Below, in pieces: positions 51,508-61,289 of a stretch of 64,000 nt of DNA. The notes beneath the pieces were generated by a model. The model searched no databases. It was given only the letters and a program-made list of their open reading frames with translations, and was not told the origin of the DNA. Each line of letters opens with the position of its first letter. Positions within the stretch are counted from its first letter, which is position 1. The stretch is from JAICMB01 sp035295125. GTDB lineage: Bacteria > Acidobacteriota > Terriglobia > Bryobacterales > Bryobacteraceae. The DNA lies in contig DATGJP010000115.1 of the NCBI GenBank assembly GCA_035295125.1, positions 124,001-188,000 of the forward strand, in the 5' to 3' direction. The position numbers and the translations under genes are program-made.

Positions 51508-52222
51508 CGATGTCCTGTTCGAAATGAAGGGCGTGTTCGCGTTTAATCAACATAAGCGCGATATTTGGGTAACCGGGCAGTCCGCTCAAGTCCTGGCAAG
51601 CGAGCGCGTGCTGGACGCGGGGGCGGGCGACGGACGATACCGGCGACTTTTTTCACACTGCGAGTACCGAACCCACGATTTCGGTCAGGAGCCCAGTACA
51701 ATCGGAAGGTACACCGCGTTGGATTACCAGTCGGATATCTTATCGATACCCGTGGCGGACGAAAGCTTCGATGTGATTCTGTGCACCGAGGTTCTCGAGC
51801 ACGTTCCGTACCCTATTGAGACCGTTCAGGAATTGGCGCGCATCCTCCGCCCCGGGGGGAAATTGCTGCTAACGGCGCCCCTGGGGAGTTTTCTGCACCA
51901 GGAACCGTATCATTATTACGGCGGATATACTCCTTACTGGTACCAGAAGTTCCTTCCTATTGTCGGTCTGCGAGTCGAGAGCATTGAACGCAATCAGGGG
52001 TTCTTCAGCTGGTTCGCCCAGGAAGCCATACGGTTCAGTACACTTCTCGATCCACGCCGGATTCCCCGAGGGTGGCGATCGATCGTTTGCTTTCCGCTCT
52101 GGCTACTCACGTTACCTCTAATGCGATTGTTCTTTCCTTTGGTGGCTTTATTTCTCGACCGGTTGGGCCTGGAACAGATGGCCACGGTAGGGTACCACGT
52201 TGTGGCTCGTAAGACCCCTTAA
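51482..52222 (+). CDS. Class I SAM-dependent methyltransferase
   Basis: The 246-residue protein has a standard SAM-binding fold: motif I RVLDAGAGDGRYRR, an acidic residue at the end of strand 2 (YTALDYQSDI), DVILCTEVLEHVPYP and RILRPGGKLLLTAPLG. The C-terminal part has hydrophobic helices (SIVCFPLWLLTLPLMRLFFP) that may touch the membrane. It probably methylates a sugar or lipid-linked intermediate of the polysaccharide; its substrate cannot be told. It overlaps the flippase gene by 26 bases and is followed by a second methyltransferase gene. An AGGGA precedes the ATG closely. Confidence 0.85.
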   Translation: MNDPCKPRNDVLFEMKGVFAFNQHKRDIWVTGQSAQVLASERVLDAGAGDGRYRRLFSHCEYRTHDFGQEPSTIGRYTALDYQSDILSIPVADESFDVILCTEVLEHVPYPIETVQELARILRPGGKLLLTAPLGSFLHQEPYHYYGGYTPYWYQKFLPIVGLRVESIERNQGFFSWFAQEAIRFSTLLDPRRIPRGWRSIVCFPLWLLTLPLMRLFFPLVALFLDRLGLEQMATVGYHVVARKTP

Positions 52223-52231
52223 TTGGTAGTT

Positions 52232-53161
52232 ATGAAAATGGATCACACGACTGCGGCGCTGATCCGATGCGCCGTATGTAAGGGCACCCTTATCCTCGTC
52301 GAAGGCACTGCCACCGGCGAGCCGGTCCGGTTCGATTGCGACGATTGCGGGGGCCGCTACGCCCGCCTTCCGTCCGGAGTTTACGATTTCACGCCGGCTT
52401 GGCCGTCCTTCCTCAAACACCATTCAACCTGGAATGCGGGTCAGAACGACTACCTGCGCTGTGCCCGGAAACTCGCCTATGCAGACGACTACGAGGCTTA
52501 TCTCCGCGAGATCGACTCGGTTCGCGAGGTCTACACATCCGCGTTCTCACTCCTGGGAACGATTCTGGACGTCGGAGGTGGCCAGGGCAGGCTTCGCCAC
52601 TTTCTTCCCCCAAACTCTACCTACGTCTCGCTGGACCCTTGGGCTGAGGCCTTCGAGCACCTGGAAAACCAACCGAACTTGCTGAGGGCCTACCCCTGTC
52701 TTCAGTTGCCGTGTACGTTTCTGGTCGGAAGGGCCGAGTATCTCCCATTTGTCACTAGATCCGTCGACTGGGTGCACATGCGGTCGGTGATCGACCACTT
52801 CGACGATCCCTACATCGCCCTGTGCGAAGCGAGGAGAGTGCTAAAACCGGGGGGCAGCCTGCTGGTTGGCGTCAGCATTTCAGCGGTCAACGGCGCCGGC
52901 AAGCCCATGATGGTATCGCGCGCATTAAAGAAACTACGAGACGACGGAGTAGCGGGGGCATTATCCGCCGCTGGCCGCCACATCACCGGTAGCAGCGAAC
53001 GGGACCACCACATCTGGCATCCGTCCTTGAGAGAGTTGACGACGCTTCTTGAGAGCGTGGGCCTGGAGATTCGGAAGACATACCGTCAGAAGCGGCCGTA
53101 CGATCACTGCGTCTATGTCCAGGCCGTCCGCCCGGTCTTCCGCGGGACAGCGCTCTCATAA
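52232..53161 (+). CDS. Methyltransferase with N-terminal zinc ribbon
   Basis: This 309-residue protein starts with a Trm112-like zinc ribbon (CAVCKG about residues 13-18 and CDDCGG about 37-42). It continues with a class I methyltransferase domain: TILDVGGGQGRLRHFLPPNS, YLPFVTRSVDWVHMRSVIDH (the usual D-x-V-x-S strand) and RRVLKPGGSLLVGVSIS. The ribbon form is common in exopolysaccharide and LPS loci and may help bind a partner or substrate. It differs clearly from the upstream methyltransferase. I start at ATG 52232; the TTG at 52223 is possible. The next gene begins four bases after the stop, so the operon continues. Confidence 0.84.
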   Translation: MKMDHTTAALIRCAVCKGTLILVEGTATGEPVRFDCDDCGGRYARLPSGVYDFTPAWPSFLKHHSTWNAGQNDYLRCARKLAYADDYEAYLREIDSVREVYTSAFSLLGTILDVGGGQGRLRHFLPPNSTYVSLDPWAEAFEHLENQPNLLRAYPCLQLPCTFLVGRAEYLPFVTRSVDWVHMRSVIDHFDDPYIALCEARRVLKPGGSLLVGVSISAVNGAGKPMMVSRALKKLRDDGVAGALSAAGRHITGSSERDHHIWHPSLRELTTLLESVGLEIRKTYRQKRPYDHCVYVQAVRPVFRGTALS

Positions 53162-53165
53162 CCAA

Positions 53166-54464
53166 ATGCCCAAACGATTGCCTCTCATCTTGCCGGAATC
53201 TCTGAAGATGAAGCTCCTTGCGACACCGCTGGTCGGAGGCCCGTGGGGAGCGTTCCGGCGATGGGAGCTCCATCGCGAATACACCGCACGCCGCGAGTTC
53301 TACGCCGCCATCGCCGCGGCCAAAGGTGTCTGCTACCGCGAAGAAGAGGTGATCGCGAACATCCGACTCCGCATGAAACACCGCGGCTACTCACCATCCC
53401 GGCGACGGCAAGGACAGATTCACACATTCGCATTTTTTCCAAGTATCGGATGGCATCGCGATCTCCTGCCGGATCTCCGAGTTCTCGGCCCGGTGACGCA
53501 TTTCGATTACTCAGCGCTGGGGTTTTCTCCTCGTGACATCTACAAAGGGCGACAATCCGGAACCGCGCAGCGCAAAGCGATGAACGACCGTATTCTACCT
53601 GCGCTGCGCCAAGCCCACGGCCGCCGACCAGTCGACTGGATTTTCGTCTACGCGAGCGGCCTCGAAATATCGGCAGAAGTCCTTCGCAGAATAGCTGGTG
53701 AATTTGGCATACCCATTGTCAACATGTGCCTGGACGACAAGCAAAGCTGGGAAGGCCGATGGTTGGGCAACCATCGCAGTGGACAGGTGGACATCGCGCC
53801 AGAAGTAGATCTGTCGTGGACTTCATCACGGCTTGCCTGCGAGTGGTATCTCTCGGTAGAGGGCCGTCCCGTTTACCTGCCGGAAGGATTCGACGCAAGC
53901 AAGTGGCGCTCGGCAGGCGGCGAACAGGATATTCCGGTCAGCTTCGTCGGAGCCGCGTATGGTTCCCGTCCCCGGATTGTCCGTTACTTGCGCCGTAATG
54001 GCGTACCGATCCAGGTTTACGGGTCCGGATGGAGGAATGCCGCTTGGGTGGACGACCCCGTGGATGTCGTGCGACGCAGTCTCATCAACCTCGGCATCGG
54101 CGGAATCGGATTCTCGGAACGCATCACAAACGTCAAAGGCCGCGACTTCGAGATTCCGGCCGTCGGACGCGGCGTCTATCTCACGTCGTTCAACTCCGAT
54201 CTCGCGCAACATTTTGTGATCGGACGGGAGATCCTCTGTTACAACAGCCGCGATGAAATGCTGGAGCTCATTCGGTACTACTCGAGTCGTCCCGACGAAG
54301 CGCGCGAGATCGCCTGTCGGGGTCGAGTGCGCTGCCTGGCCGATCATCGGTGGCTTCACCGCTATTTGTATATTTGCGGAGTTTTGGGGATTCTTGACGG
54401 CGCGTGTGAAGGTCGGGAGGGATCGGCAGAAGGTGTGGAGACAACATGCATGTCACAGTCTTGA
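53166..54464 (+). CDS. CgeB-like family 1-type glycosyltransferase
   Basis: The 432-residue protein starts at ATG 53166, right after the methyltransferase stop. It resembles CgeB/Glyco_trans_1_2 (GT-B) proteins: TFAFFPSIGWHRDLLPDLRV, VDWIFVYASGLEISAEVLRR, VSFVGAAYGSRPRIVRYLRR, then GFSERITNVKGRDFEIPAVG and a C-terminal VIGREILCYNSRDEMLELIR, which form the nucleotide-sugar binding side. CgeB-type enzymes add sugars in spore and cell-surface glycans. It likely transfers one residue of the repeat unit. The end overlaps the next glycosyltransferase start by 19 bases. The open frame extends upstream into the methyltransferase gene but that part is not coding. Confidence 0.83.
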   Translation: MPKRLPLILPESLKMKLLATPLVGGPWGAFRRWELHREYTARREFYAAIAAAKGVCYREEEVIANIRLRMKHRGYSPSRRRQGQIHTFAFFPSIGWHRDLLPDLRVLGPVTHFDYSALGFSPRDIYKGRQSGTAQRKAMNDRILPALRQAHGRRPVDWIFVYASGLEISAEVLRRIAGEFGIPIVNMCLDDKQSWEGRWLGNHRSGQVDIAPEVDLSWTSSRLACEWYLSVEGRPVYLPEGFDASKWRSAGGEQDIPVSFVGAAYGSRPRIVRYLRRNGVPIQVYGSGWRNAAWVDDPVDVVRRSLINLGIGGIGFSERITNVKGRDFEIPAVGRGVYLTSFNSDLAQHFVIGREILCYNSRDEMLELIRYYSSRPDEAREIACRGRVRCLADHRWLHRYLYICGVLGILDGACEGREGSAEGVETTCMSQS

Positions 54465-55219
54465 TGGCCGTATACAATGGAGCCCGAACCGTCGGAGACG
54501 CCATCGAGAGCATTTGCTCGCAGAGTTACGCCGACTGGGATCTGCTCATCGTCGATGACGGCTCATCGGATGACACTTGGGAGATTTTGGAGCGGTACGT
54601 GGCTGCCGATCCGCGGATACACGCGATTCGAAATCCGAACAACCGCGGATTGGCGTATTCGTTGAATCGGGGCTGGCAGGCCGCAGATAGCAGTCTCATC
54701 GCCCGTATGGACGCGGATGACGTGAGTGTGCCAGAGCGCTTGCAGCTGCAGGTCGATTTCATGCGGTTAAACCCCGATGTGGCAGTACTCGGTGCTGGCG
54801 TGTTGATGGTGGACGACGAGGGCCGGACGCTGGGCTCCGTGCTTCCTCCCGAACTGCATAGGGACCTTCAAGCGGCGATGTACAAGGAGAATCCCTTCGC
54901 GCATCCCACCGTCATGATGCGGCGCGGATTTCTGGAGACCATGGGAGGATACGACGAACGCTTGCGGCGCGCCCAAGACGCCGATCTTTGGCTTCGCGGA
55001 TACCGGCGATTCCGGTATCACAATTTGCAGGCTCCCTTAGTCCGGTATCGCCTGCGCCGGAAGCCTTCTTTCCTTTCCACCGCGTTCAGTTCCTTTGTTC
55101 TGGCCCGTTCGGCGTGGCGCGAAGGCCTGCTGCTGAAACGCGGATGGTGTGCTTTGCGGCCCATCGGCGCCGGGTTCTTGATCCGAACAGGAGCGGCAAT
55201 CAACTTCAGGTCAAGCTGA
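54446..55219 (+). CDS. Family 2 glycosyltransferase
   Basis: The 257-residue protein is a GT-A enzyme: VLMAVYNGARTVGDAIESIC, DLLIVDDGSSDDTWEILERY, MDADDVSVPERLQ (the DxD metal site) and YDERLRRAQDADLWLRGYRR. It lacks the extra transmembrane helices of synthases, so it acts in the cytoplasm or at the inner face of the membrane and adds one sugar to the lipid-linked repeat unit. GGAG lies five bases before the ATG. It overlaps the CgeB-like gene by 19 bases and precedes the AsnB-type gene by 38. Confidence 0.88.
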   Translation: MHVTVLMAVYNGARTVGDAIESICSQSYADWDLLIVDDGSSDDTWEILERYVAADPRIHAIRNPNNRGLAYSLNRGWQAADSSLIARMDADDVSVPERLQLQVDFMRLNPDVAVLGAGVLMVDDEGRTLGSVLPPELHRDLQAAMYKENPFAHPTVMMRRGFLETMGGYDERLRRAQDADLWLRGYRRFRYHNLQAPLVRYRLRRKPSFLSTAFSSFVLARSAWREGLLLKRGWCALRPIGAGFLIRTGAAINFRSS

Positions 55220-55257
55220 AGCCGGACGATCGCGAGTCACCGAACGATCAAAACCGA

Positions 55258-57135
55258 ATGTGCGGTATTTTAGGCATCGTTTCGAAAACGCCTCTAGATG
55301 AGGCGTTGCTGATCCGCATGCGGGACACCATGACCCACCGCGGACCGGATGGAGCCGGCGTCTGGCTCTCACAGGACCGGACCATTGGGTTGGCCCATCG
55401 ACGACTGGCCATCATAGATCTCTCTCCAAGCGCGGCGCAGCCGATGCGCGACACCGCAAACGAGCTGATTCTTACTTTTAACGGGGAGATTTATAATTTC
55501 TTAGCCCTCCGACGCGAGTTAGAGATTCTGGGCCATGTCTTCCGCACTTGCAGCGACACCGAGGTAATCCTCCAAGCCTATCGTGCCTGGGGGCTAGACC
55601 TGCTGCCCAAATTGGATGGGATGTTCGCCTTTGCGTTGTACGATGCCCGGGCCGGCCGCATGTTTCTGGCCCGGGACCGCGCTGGCGAAAAACCGTTGTT
55701 CTACAGCCAGTCGGATCGTCGTTTGGTGTTCGCGTCGGAGCTGAAGGCCATGATGGCTGACCCATCGTTTCCTCGCCGCCTCAATCTGGAAGCGCTCGAT
55801 CTGTATCTAGCGTTCGGATACGTTCCGGGCGACAGGTGCATCTTGGAAGGCGTCCACAAGCTGCGGGCCGGCGAGGCCATGACGTACGATTGCCAGACAA
55901 GGAATGTGAAGATCTGGCGCTATTGGCGGTTGCCTGAAACCTCCGCGCCCGCATCCGGCCCGTCCGAACATGATCTCGTTGCGGAGTTACAACTCCTGCT
56001 CGAGCATTCCGTGCGCGATCGCCTGGTGGCGGATGTGCCGGTGGGAATCCTGCTGAGCGGGGGCATCGATTCCAGTCTCGTGACTGCGGTCGCGGCTAAG
56101 GTCTCGTCGCGCGCTGTGAAGACCTTCACCATCCACTTCCCGGGCCATCCCCATTATGACGAAGGGCCTTATGCACGAGCCATAGCTGATCACTTCGGCA
56201 CGGAGCATACGGAATTGAACGCATGCGAGACGCCCTGTGAACTGCTGCCGGCCCTGGCGCGCCAGTTCGACGAGCCCATCGCCGATTCCTCATTGATTCC
56301 GACGTATCTAGCCGCGCATCTGGTGCGGCGCCACGCGGCGGTGGCGCTGGGAGGCGATGGAGGCGACGAGTTGTTCGGCGGCTACGTCCACTACAACGTC
56401 ATGCTGGCGCAAAACACCCAGCGCCGCTATCTGCCCAATTGCCTCCGCGCACCTCTTTCCGCTGCAGCCGGACATCTGCTCCCGGCCGGCTTTCATGGCC
56501 GCAACTATCTGCTGCAGCTCGGAGCTGACTGTCCCGAGGGCATGGCGCGAATGAACAGCTACTTCGACCCCGTCCTGCGGGCGCGGCTGATGCAGCCCGG
56601 GTTGAACTCAGCTCCGACATGGCCCTGCGTCGCTGCTGAAACCTACAAGTCCAGTCACTATGCGGCCCGACAGACGCTCTTGCAGAACGCAACGGCCATC
56701 GATTTCACGACTTACTTACCGGACGACATTCTCACCAAAGTCGACCGCGCAAGCATGCTAACGTCTCTCGAGGTGAGAGCGCCGTGGCTGGATCACAAGA
56801 TTATTGAATTCGCCTTCACCCGTGTCCCCGACCGGCTTCGCGCGACAATAACTGCGCGGAAAATCCTTCCGAAACTCCTCGCTCACCGACTTCTCCCCGG
56901 TACCATCGACTTGGCCCGGAAGCAAGGGTTTTCAATTCCCCTGTGCACGTGGCGTGATAGCAAGACACTGTCCTCAATGATCGAGATCCTGCGCGGCGCG
57001 GACAATCGTATCTTCCGTCGCAAAACAATCGACTCCCTTATCGCAGGCCAACATCGCAAACGATCGACCGCGCACCAGCTTTTTGCGCTCGCGATGTTCT
57101 CACTATGGCAGGCAGAATACGACGTAAGTCTGTGA
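55258..57135 (+). CDS. asnB: Glutamine-hydrolysing asparagine synthetase-type amidotransferase
   Basis: The start is ATG 55258 because Cys2 (MCGILGIVSKTP) must become the N-terminal nucleophile of the glutaminase domain; the longer open frame is not coding. The 625-residue protein has HRGPDGAGVW and HRRLAIIDLSPSAAQ in the glutaminase part (about 2-190), and the synthetase part with SGGIDSSLVTAV (267-278), the PPi loop, and LGGDGGDELFGGYVHY. In polysaccharide loci such AsnB-type proteins often amidate uronic acids (WbpS-like), which would fit the uronic-acid epimerase in this locus; true asparagine synthesis remains possible. It follows the GT2 gene by 38 bases. Confidence 0.9.
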   Translation: MCGILGIVSKTPLDEALLIRMRDTMTHRGPDGAGVWLSQDRTIGLAHRRLAIIDLSPSAAQPMRDTANELILTFNGEIYNFLALRRELEILGHVFRTCSDTEVILQAYRAWGLDLLPKLDGMFAFALYDARAGRMFLARDRAGEKPLFYSQSDRRLVFASELKAMMADPSFPRRLNLEALDLYLAFGYVPGDRCILEGVHKLRAGEAMTYDCQTRNVKIWRYWRLPETSAPASGPSEHDLVAELQLLLEHSVRDRLVADVPVGILLSGGIDSSLVTAVAAKVSSRAVKTFTIHFPGHPHYDEGPYARAIADHFGTEHTELNACETPCELLPALARQFDEPIADSSLIPTYLAAHLVRRHAAVALGGDGGDELFGGYVHYNVMLAQNTQRRYLPNCLRAPLSAAAGHLLPAGFHGRNYLLQLGADCPEGMARMNSYFDPVLRARLMQPGLNSAPTWPCVAAETYKSSHYAARQTLLQNATAIDFTTYLPDDILTKVDRASMLTSLEVRAPWLDHKIIEFAFTRVPDRLRATITARKILPKLLAHRLLPGTIDLARKQGFSIPLCTWRDSKTLSSMIEILRGADNRIFRRKTIDSLIAGQHRKRSTAHQLFALAMFSLWQAEYDVSL

Positions 57136-57239
57136 TCGCCATAGCTGTGATTGTCTTACGCTAAAGACCCGGCGAAGAACTGGTTTCTTTCATGGCCGCT
57201 ACCACCGCCTGGCAGACATCCTGACAGTATCGTCTTCAG

Positions 57240-58757
57240 ATGGACGACATACTTAATTCTCTGTTATCACTCGGCTGCCTGGGCGCGACGATTGCAGTCA
57301 CGTCTTTTTTAACTATTGCTCTCCGATGGTCTTATCGAAGGCACGACGTTCTTAGGACGGTTATCCTTGGGCTTACTCTTCTCCACGAAACGGCTTTGGT
57401 AACATTCCCGGTTTGGTATGCGGTGCTGTCCAACTTCAAATTGGAGCGCGAAATGATTACCGGTCCGGGCCCCGCTGAGTTGCTTATCGTGATGTTCGGT
57501 GAAACCTTTTTTGTCGGTCTATTCACCCTCGCTCTGAACATCAATTCCGGGCCCGTCCAGACTCATTCCGAAAACACACTTATCGGCATCAAAACGACGC
57601 GTCCTGTTCTAATCCTATTGACGGTTCTTGGAATCTTCTTGGCCCTTCGCGAAATCACTGCGCCAGTTGCATCAGTGGAAGAGGCGGTCCGCTACGCCGA
57701 TGTAAAAGCGTATCCAGGGACAGGAGAAATGCTCGCCGCCTGGTTGTTTTATGTCTTCCAAATTCCGACCCTCCTTGCCGCCGCAATTCTGTTTTCCCGA
57801 CGTGGAGAAAGCACGATTACGAGAATGCTGACGGTCGCAAATATGGCGCTCAATCTGACGCCCGCCTTTGCGGTTGGCCACCGGGCAAGGTTCACGTGGA
57901 TCGGCGTCGCAGTGCTAGCTTTTTCGTGGGTCTATAAGGAGAAGATTAAACAACTCGCCAGCGTGATGCTCGTGACGATTCTACTGCCTCTATTTGCCTT
58001 TTTTGGCGGTCAATATCGGTTCGATGTTGTGAATCACTTCGCCGGGATTTCGCAGTTTCGAGTGTTGGGCTACTTTCGCGATTCGCTCCAGCAAGGCATT
58101 TCAAATCTCGACGGGTCTCCTCCGCTCGAAGCCTTTGCTTTGAGAGCTGAAGGGCCCAGGAACTCCACAGTTTTATATTCGTTGTATGACCAAGGCCACG
58201 GAGCCGGCATCAAGCCGCTGATCGCAAGTGTCTATTTCATAGTGCCGCGCGTCCTCTGGCCCAACAAGCGTCCGGCCGGTGGGACTGACGAAAGTCCATA
58301 TAGCGGAGCGATGTATGTCGTGAAAACGTATGGACACGGTGCTCCGACATATGTCATGGGGCCGCTGCTGGCGTCAGCACACGCATACTGGGAAGGCGGA
58401 TGGTTCGCCGTGGCCTTGGCTGGTTTAGCCACGGGAGTGATCTGGAGATTGATCTTAAAATTCGTCGGACGACTGTGTTTAGAAATGGCCTTACTGATCG
58501 GTATGGTCTTCGCCACGGCTTTTATGATCGACGGACTCTATACTGCTCTCTCACCGTTGTACGCAATAATGAGAGTGTTTTGGCAATCCATTGTCCCAAT
58601 TGTTTTCTTGGCATGGGCAGCCCGGGCGCTTTACGGTAAGCGCCGAACCTTACCCCGTGGTACGAGAAGAGCGTTTTATGCGTCACGATTCGCGCCCAAC
58701 TGGCGGTTAGTCCTCAGTAGGGCCGATTGGCAGTCCCGTTCTGGATCGGCCGGATGA
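57240..58757 (+). CDS. Multi-spanning membrane protein, probably Wzy-like O-antigen polymerase
   Basis: The 505-residue protein has about ten transmembrane helices (for example LGATIAVTSFLTIALRW, VILGLTLLHETALVTFPVWY, VMLVTILLPLFAFFGG, WFAVALAGLATGVIWRLILK) and a long loop between about residues 255 and 370 (FDVVNHFAGISQFRVLGYFR; IVPRVLWPNKRPAGGTDESP). This resembles oligosaccharide repeat-unit polymerases, where the loop carries catalytic residues. Sequence conservation in the family is weak, so the call rests on topology and position between glycosyltransferases. AT content is slightly higher than in the neighbours. A 104-base gap with no clear element separates it from the AsnB-type gene. 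Confidence 0.78.
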   Translation: MDDILNSLLSLGCLGATIAVTSFLTIALRWSYRRHDVLRTVILGLTLLHETALVTFPVWYAVLSNFKLEREMITGPGPAELLIVMFGETFFVGLFTLALNINSGPVQTHSENTLIGIKTTRPVLILLTVLGIFLALREITAPVASVEEAVRYADVKAYPGTGEMLAAWLFYVFQIPTLLAAAILFSRRGESTITRMLTVANMALNLTPAFAVGHRARFTWIGVAVLAFSWVYKEKIKQLASVMLVTILLPLFAFFGGQYRFDVVNHFAGISQFRVLGYFRDSLQQGISNLDGSPPLEAFALRAEGPRNSTVLYSLYDQGHGAGIKPLIASVYFIVPRVLWPNKRPAGGTDESPYSGAMYVVKTYGHGAPTYVMGPLLASAHAYWEGGWFAVALAGLATGVIWRLILKFVGRLCLEMALLIGMVFATAFMIDGLYTALSPLYAIMRVFWQSIVPIVFLAWAARALYGKRRTLPRGTRRAFYASRFAPNWRLVLSRADWQSRSGSAG

Positions 58758-58800
58758 AACGGATTGACTTTGACGCGCGCCTTTCCGCGGCTGGCATGGA

Positions 58801-60078
58801 ATGAAATTACTCATCTCCACCGAACACCGATTCATCAGCGCCCGTACTGGTTCGGTCTGGACGCAGACTGCCTTTCGGTATGCCTTCTGGCAGCGGTATT
58901 GCTCCGTCTTCCATTCAGTCGCCGTCTTCGCGCGCGTCCAGGAAGTTGACGAGCCCCCGCCGGGTTACGTTCGGGCCGACGGCCCCGGGGTCTCGTTCGT
59001 GGCTCTGCCCCATTACATCGGACCTGTTCGTTATCTCTCTCGTTGGCTTACTATCCGGAGAACCGCCGCACGGGCGCTCGCTGATCCGACTGCAGTGATC
59101 CTGCGCGTACCTTCAGTGATCGCAAACCACCTCGCGGGAATCCTCTGGCGCCGGCGTCAACCATACGGAGTTGAAGTCGTTGGAGACCCGTACGATGTCT
59201 TCGCGCCCGGAGTGGTGGAACATCCGCTACGTCCGTTCTTTCGATGGTCGTTTTGCCGCGCGCTGCGGCTGCAGTGCGCAGGCGCATGCGCGGCCGCGTA
59301 TGTAACCGCGGAGGCGCTCCAACTGCGGTACCATCCAGGCGGCCCGGCGTTCCACATCTCGGATGTCGATCTGACCGACGACCACAGTTACACGGAAAAC
59401 GGTAACAGAACCTTGGTCACGAGCCTGCCCTCGGTCGAGACTCTTGAGCCATTTCGTTCCGCGCGCTGCCCCATCGCGCGGCCGCCTGATGCGCCGATTC
59501 ATATCGCAACGATCGGTTCGCTGGAACAGTTATACAAAGGAACGGATACTCTGATCGACGCCCTGGCGCACTGTCTCGCTTCCGGCGCCAATATTGACCT
59601 TACGATCATCGGCGACGGCAAATATCGGCGGCGTCTCGAAACATACGCTGTCCGTCAGGGTATTCGCGAGCGAGTCCGGTTCATGGGTCAGTTGCCCTCC
59701 GGAGCCGTTGTGCGCCAGCATCTCCGCGCGGCCGATCTCTTTGTGTTGCCGTCTCGCACCGAGGGGCTGCCGCGGGCGATGCTAGAGGCGATGGCTGAGG
59801 GACTTCCGTGCCTTGGCAGCCAAGTTGGCGGAATCCCGGAACTGCTGGTCGCCGAGGATACGGTGCCTCCCAATAATCCAGAGGCGCTCGCCGGCAAGAT
59901 TTTGGAGGTCATTCGAGATCCCAGCCGCCTTACCGCTATGTCGGTGCGGGCACACTCTAAAATTCGGGAATTTGCCGAACCCGTACTTCGTCTCCGTCGC
60001 GACCGGTATCTTCATCATCTTCACGACGCCACCATGAATTGGCTGAAATCTGAATCCCGATGCGTGTCCTCCACATAA
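58801..60078 (+). CDS. Family 4-type glycosyltransferase
   Basis: The 425-residue protein is a GT-B enzyme. The N-terminal half (MKLLISTEHRFISARTGSVW) binds acceptor, and the C-terminal half binds the nucleotide sugar: IATIGSLEQLYKGTDTLIDA, VRFMGQLPSGAVVRQHLRAA, DLFVLPSRTEGLPRAMLEAM (the E-x7-E type segment) and GGIPELLVAEDTVPPNNPEA. It adds a sugar to the repeat unit on the cytoplasmic side. The last 19 bases overlap the following glycosyltransferase gene, so both are co-translated. Confidence 0.88.
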   Translation: MKLLISTEHRFISARTGSVWTQTAFRYAFWQRYCSVFHSVAVFARVQEVDEPPPGYVRADGPGVSFVALPHYIGPVRYLSRWLTIRRTAARALADPTAVILRVPSVIANHLAGILWRRRQPYGVEVVGDPYDVFAPGVVEHPLRPFFRWSFCRALRLQCAGACAAAYVTAEALQLRYHPGGPAFHISDVDLTDDHSYTENGNRTLVTSLPSVETLEPFRSARCPIARPPDAPIHIATIGSLEQLYKGTDTLIDALAHCLASGANIDLTIIGDGKYRRRLETYAVRQGIRERVRFMGQLPSGAVVRQHLRAADLFVLPSRTEGLPRAMLEAMAEGLPCLGSQVGGIPELLVAEDTVPPNNPEALAGKILEVIRDPSRLTAMSVRAHSKIREFAEPVLRLRRDRYLHHLHDATMNWLKSESRCVSST

Positions 60079-61289
60079 GCAAGACGTCGGATGGAGCGGC
60101 ATGGGCCGCAGGGCAGGCGAAGTGCCTCGCAGCCGGTGGCGTGGACATCCACGTGGCGCTGCCCTCTTTGGAGGGACGGACCATGGGCTTGTGGAGACGC
60201 GCAGGTGTGAACATCCACAGCGTCAATCTGGACTGGCCCATTAAATCGCCGTGGAGCATCCGCCAAAGGATGCAGGATGCACGACGCCTCGTGGCCGCGG
60301 TCAAGCCCGATCTCATCCATATTCATCACATCGGACCGGCTTTGCTTGTCCGCACGGCCTTGGGCAACAGCGGCCCGGCGCGAGTGTTTCAGGTGGCCGG
60401 CCCGCTCCATCTGGAACATGCGCTATTTCGCCAATGGGAACTGGGGACCGCGACCGCCTTAGATTCCTGGATTGCCACCAGCCAGTGTATACGGAGGTTG
60501 TATCAGGCTGCCGGAATCTCTGAGCGTCGGGTCTTTTTGAGTTACCACGGGACAGACGTCGAGACCTTTCATACAGTGCGGACCCGCATGCTCCGGAGGA
60601 GACTTCAATTACCCGCCGATGCCTTTCTCATCGGCAACATCAACTACATCTACCCGCCAAAGTACTATCTCGGGCAATTCGTCGGCCTTAAAGCCCACGA
60701 AGACCTCATTGAAGGAATTGCCGGCATCATTCGAAGCCACCCAAACGCGATCGGCGTGTTGATCGGGTCGACGTGGGGCAGGCGCGGCGGATACGAACGG
60801 AGGCTCCGCCGCATGGCACGAAGTATAGGCCGCGGACGGATCTTCATGCCCGGTTATTTCGACCGTGAGGAGGTTCAAGCCGCGCTGGGTGACTTCGACT
60901 GCGCAGTCCATGTTCCGATCTCGGAAAACTGCGGTGGTGTGGTCGAGCCCCTGCTCGCCGCAGTACCCACAATCGCAAGCCGGGTTGGCGGTTTGCCGGA
61001 AGTCGTTATCGAGGGAGTGACAGGACGCATTGTCAGCCCGCGTCGGCCGCACGAGTTAACGGCTACCATCCGCGAGATCATGGCCCGCCCTGCGGAACAT
61101 CTTGCCATGGCGAAGCGCGGACGCGCCCTGGCCTTGAAGATGTTCGATATTCGCCGGACCGCAGCCGAGATCTTGGGCATTTATCGCCACATTCTAGAGG
61201 GGGTCGATGTTGCGGCCCAATTCGACTCTGTCGCCTTCGCGCAGGCCGTAACCGAAGAACACTGCGACGCGCGGGTGCCCGGTGAATGA
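60060..61289 (+). CDS. Family 4-type glycosyltransferase
   Basis: The 409-residue protein is another GT-B transferase of the same locus: N-terminal MRVLHISKTSDGAAWAAGQA with PDLIHIHHIGPALLVRTALG; C-terminal IGVLIGSTWGRRGGYERRLR, RIFMPGYFDREEVQAALGDF and NCGGVVEPLLAAVPTIASRV then GGLPEVVIEGVTGRIV. The usual E-x7-E segment is partly changed (ENCGGVVEPLLA), which still gives two acidic residues eight apart. It overlaps the preceding transferase gene by 19 bases and the following sugar-transferase gene by four (ATGA). Its sugar donor is unknown. Confidence 0.86.
   Translation: MRVLHISKTSDGAAWAAGQAKCLAAGGVDIHVALPSLEGRTMGLWRRAGVNIHSVNLDWPIKSPWSIRQRMQDARRLVAAVKPDLIHIHHIGPALLVRTALGNSGPARVFQVAGPLHLEHALFRQWELGTATALDSWIATSQCIRRLYQAAGISERRVFLSYHGTDVETFHTVRTRMLRRRLQLPADAFLIGNINYIYPPKYYLGQFVGLKAHEDLIEGIAGIIRSHPNAIGVLIGSTWGRRGGYERRLRRMARSIGRGRIFMPGYFDREEVQAALGDFDCAVHVPISENCGGVVEPLLAAVPTIASRVGGLPEVVIEGVTGRIVSPRRPHELTATIREIMARPAEHLAMAKRGRALALKMFDIRRTAAEILGIYRHILEGVDVAAQFDSVAFAQAVTEEHCDARVPGE

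Noticed and set aside
54988..55257. Longer N-terminus of the AsnB-type protein
   Set aside because: The glutaminase domain needs Cys directly after the initiator Met, which is met only at 55258.
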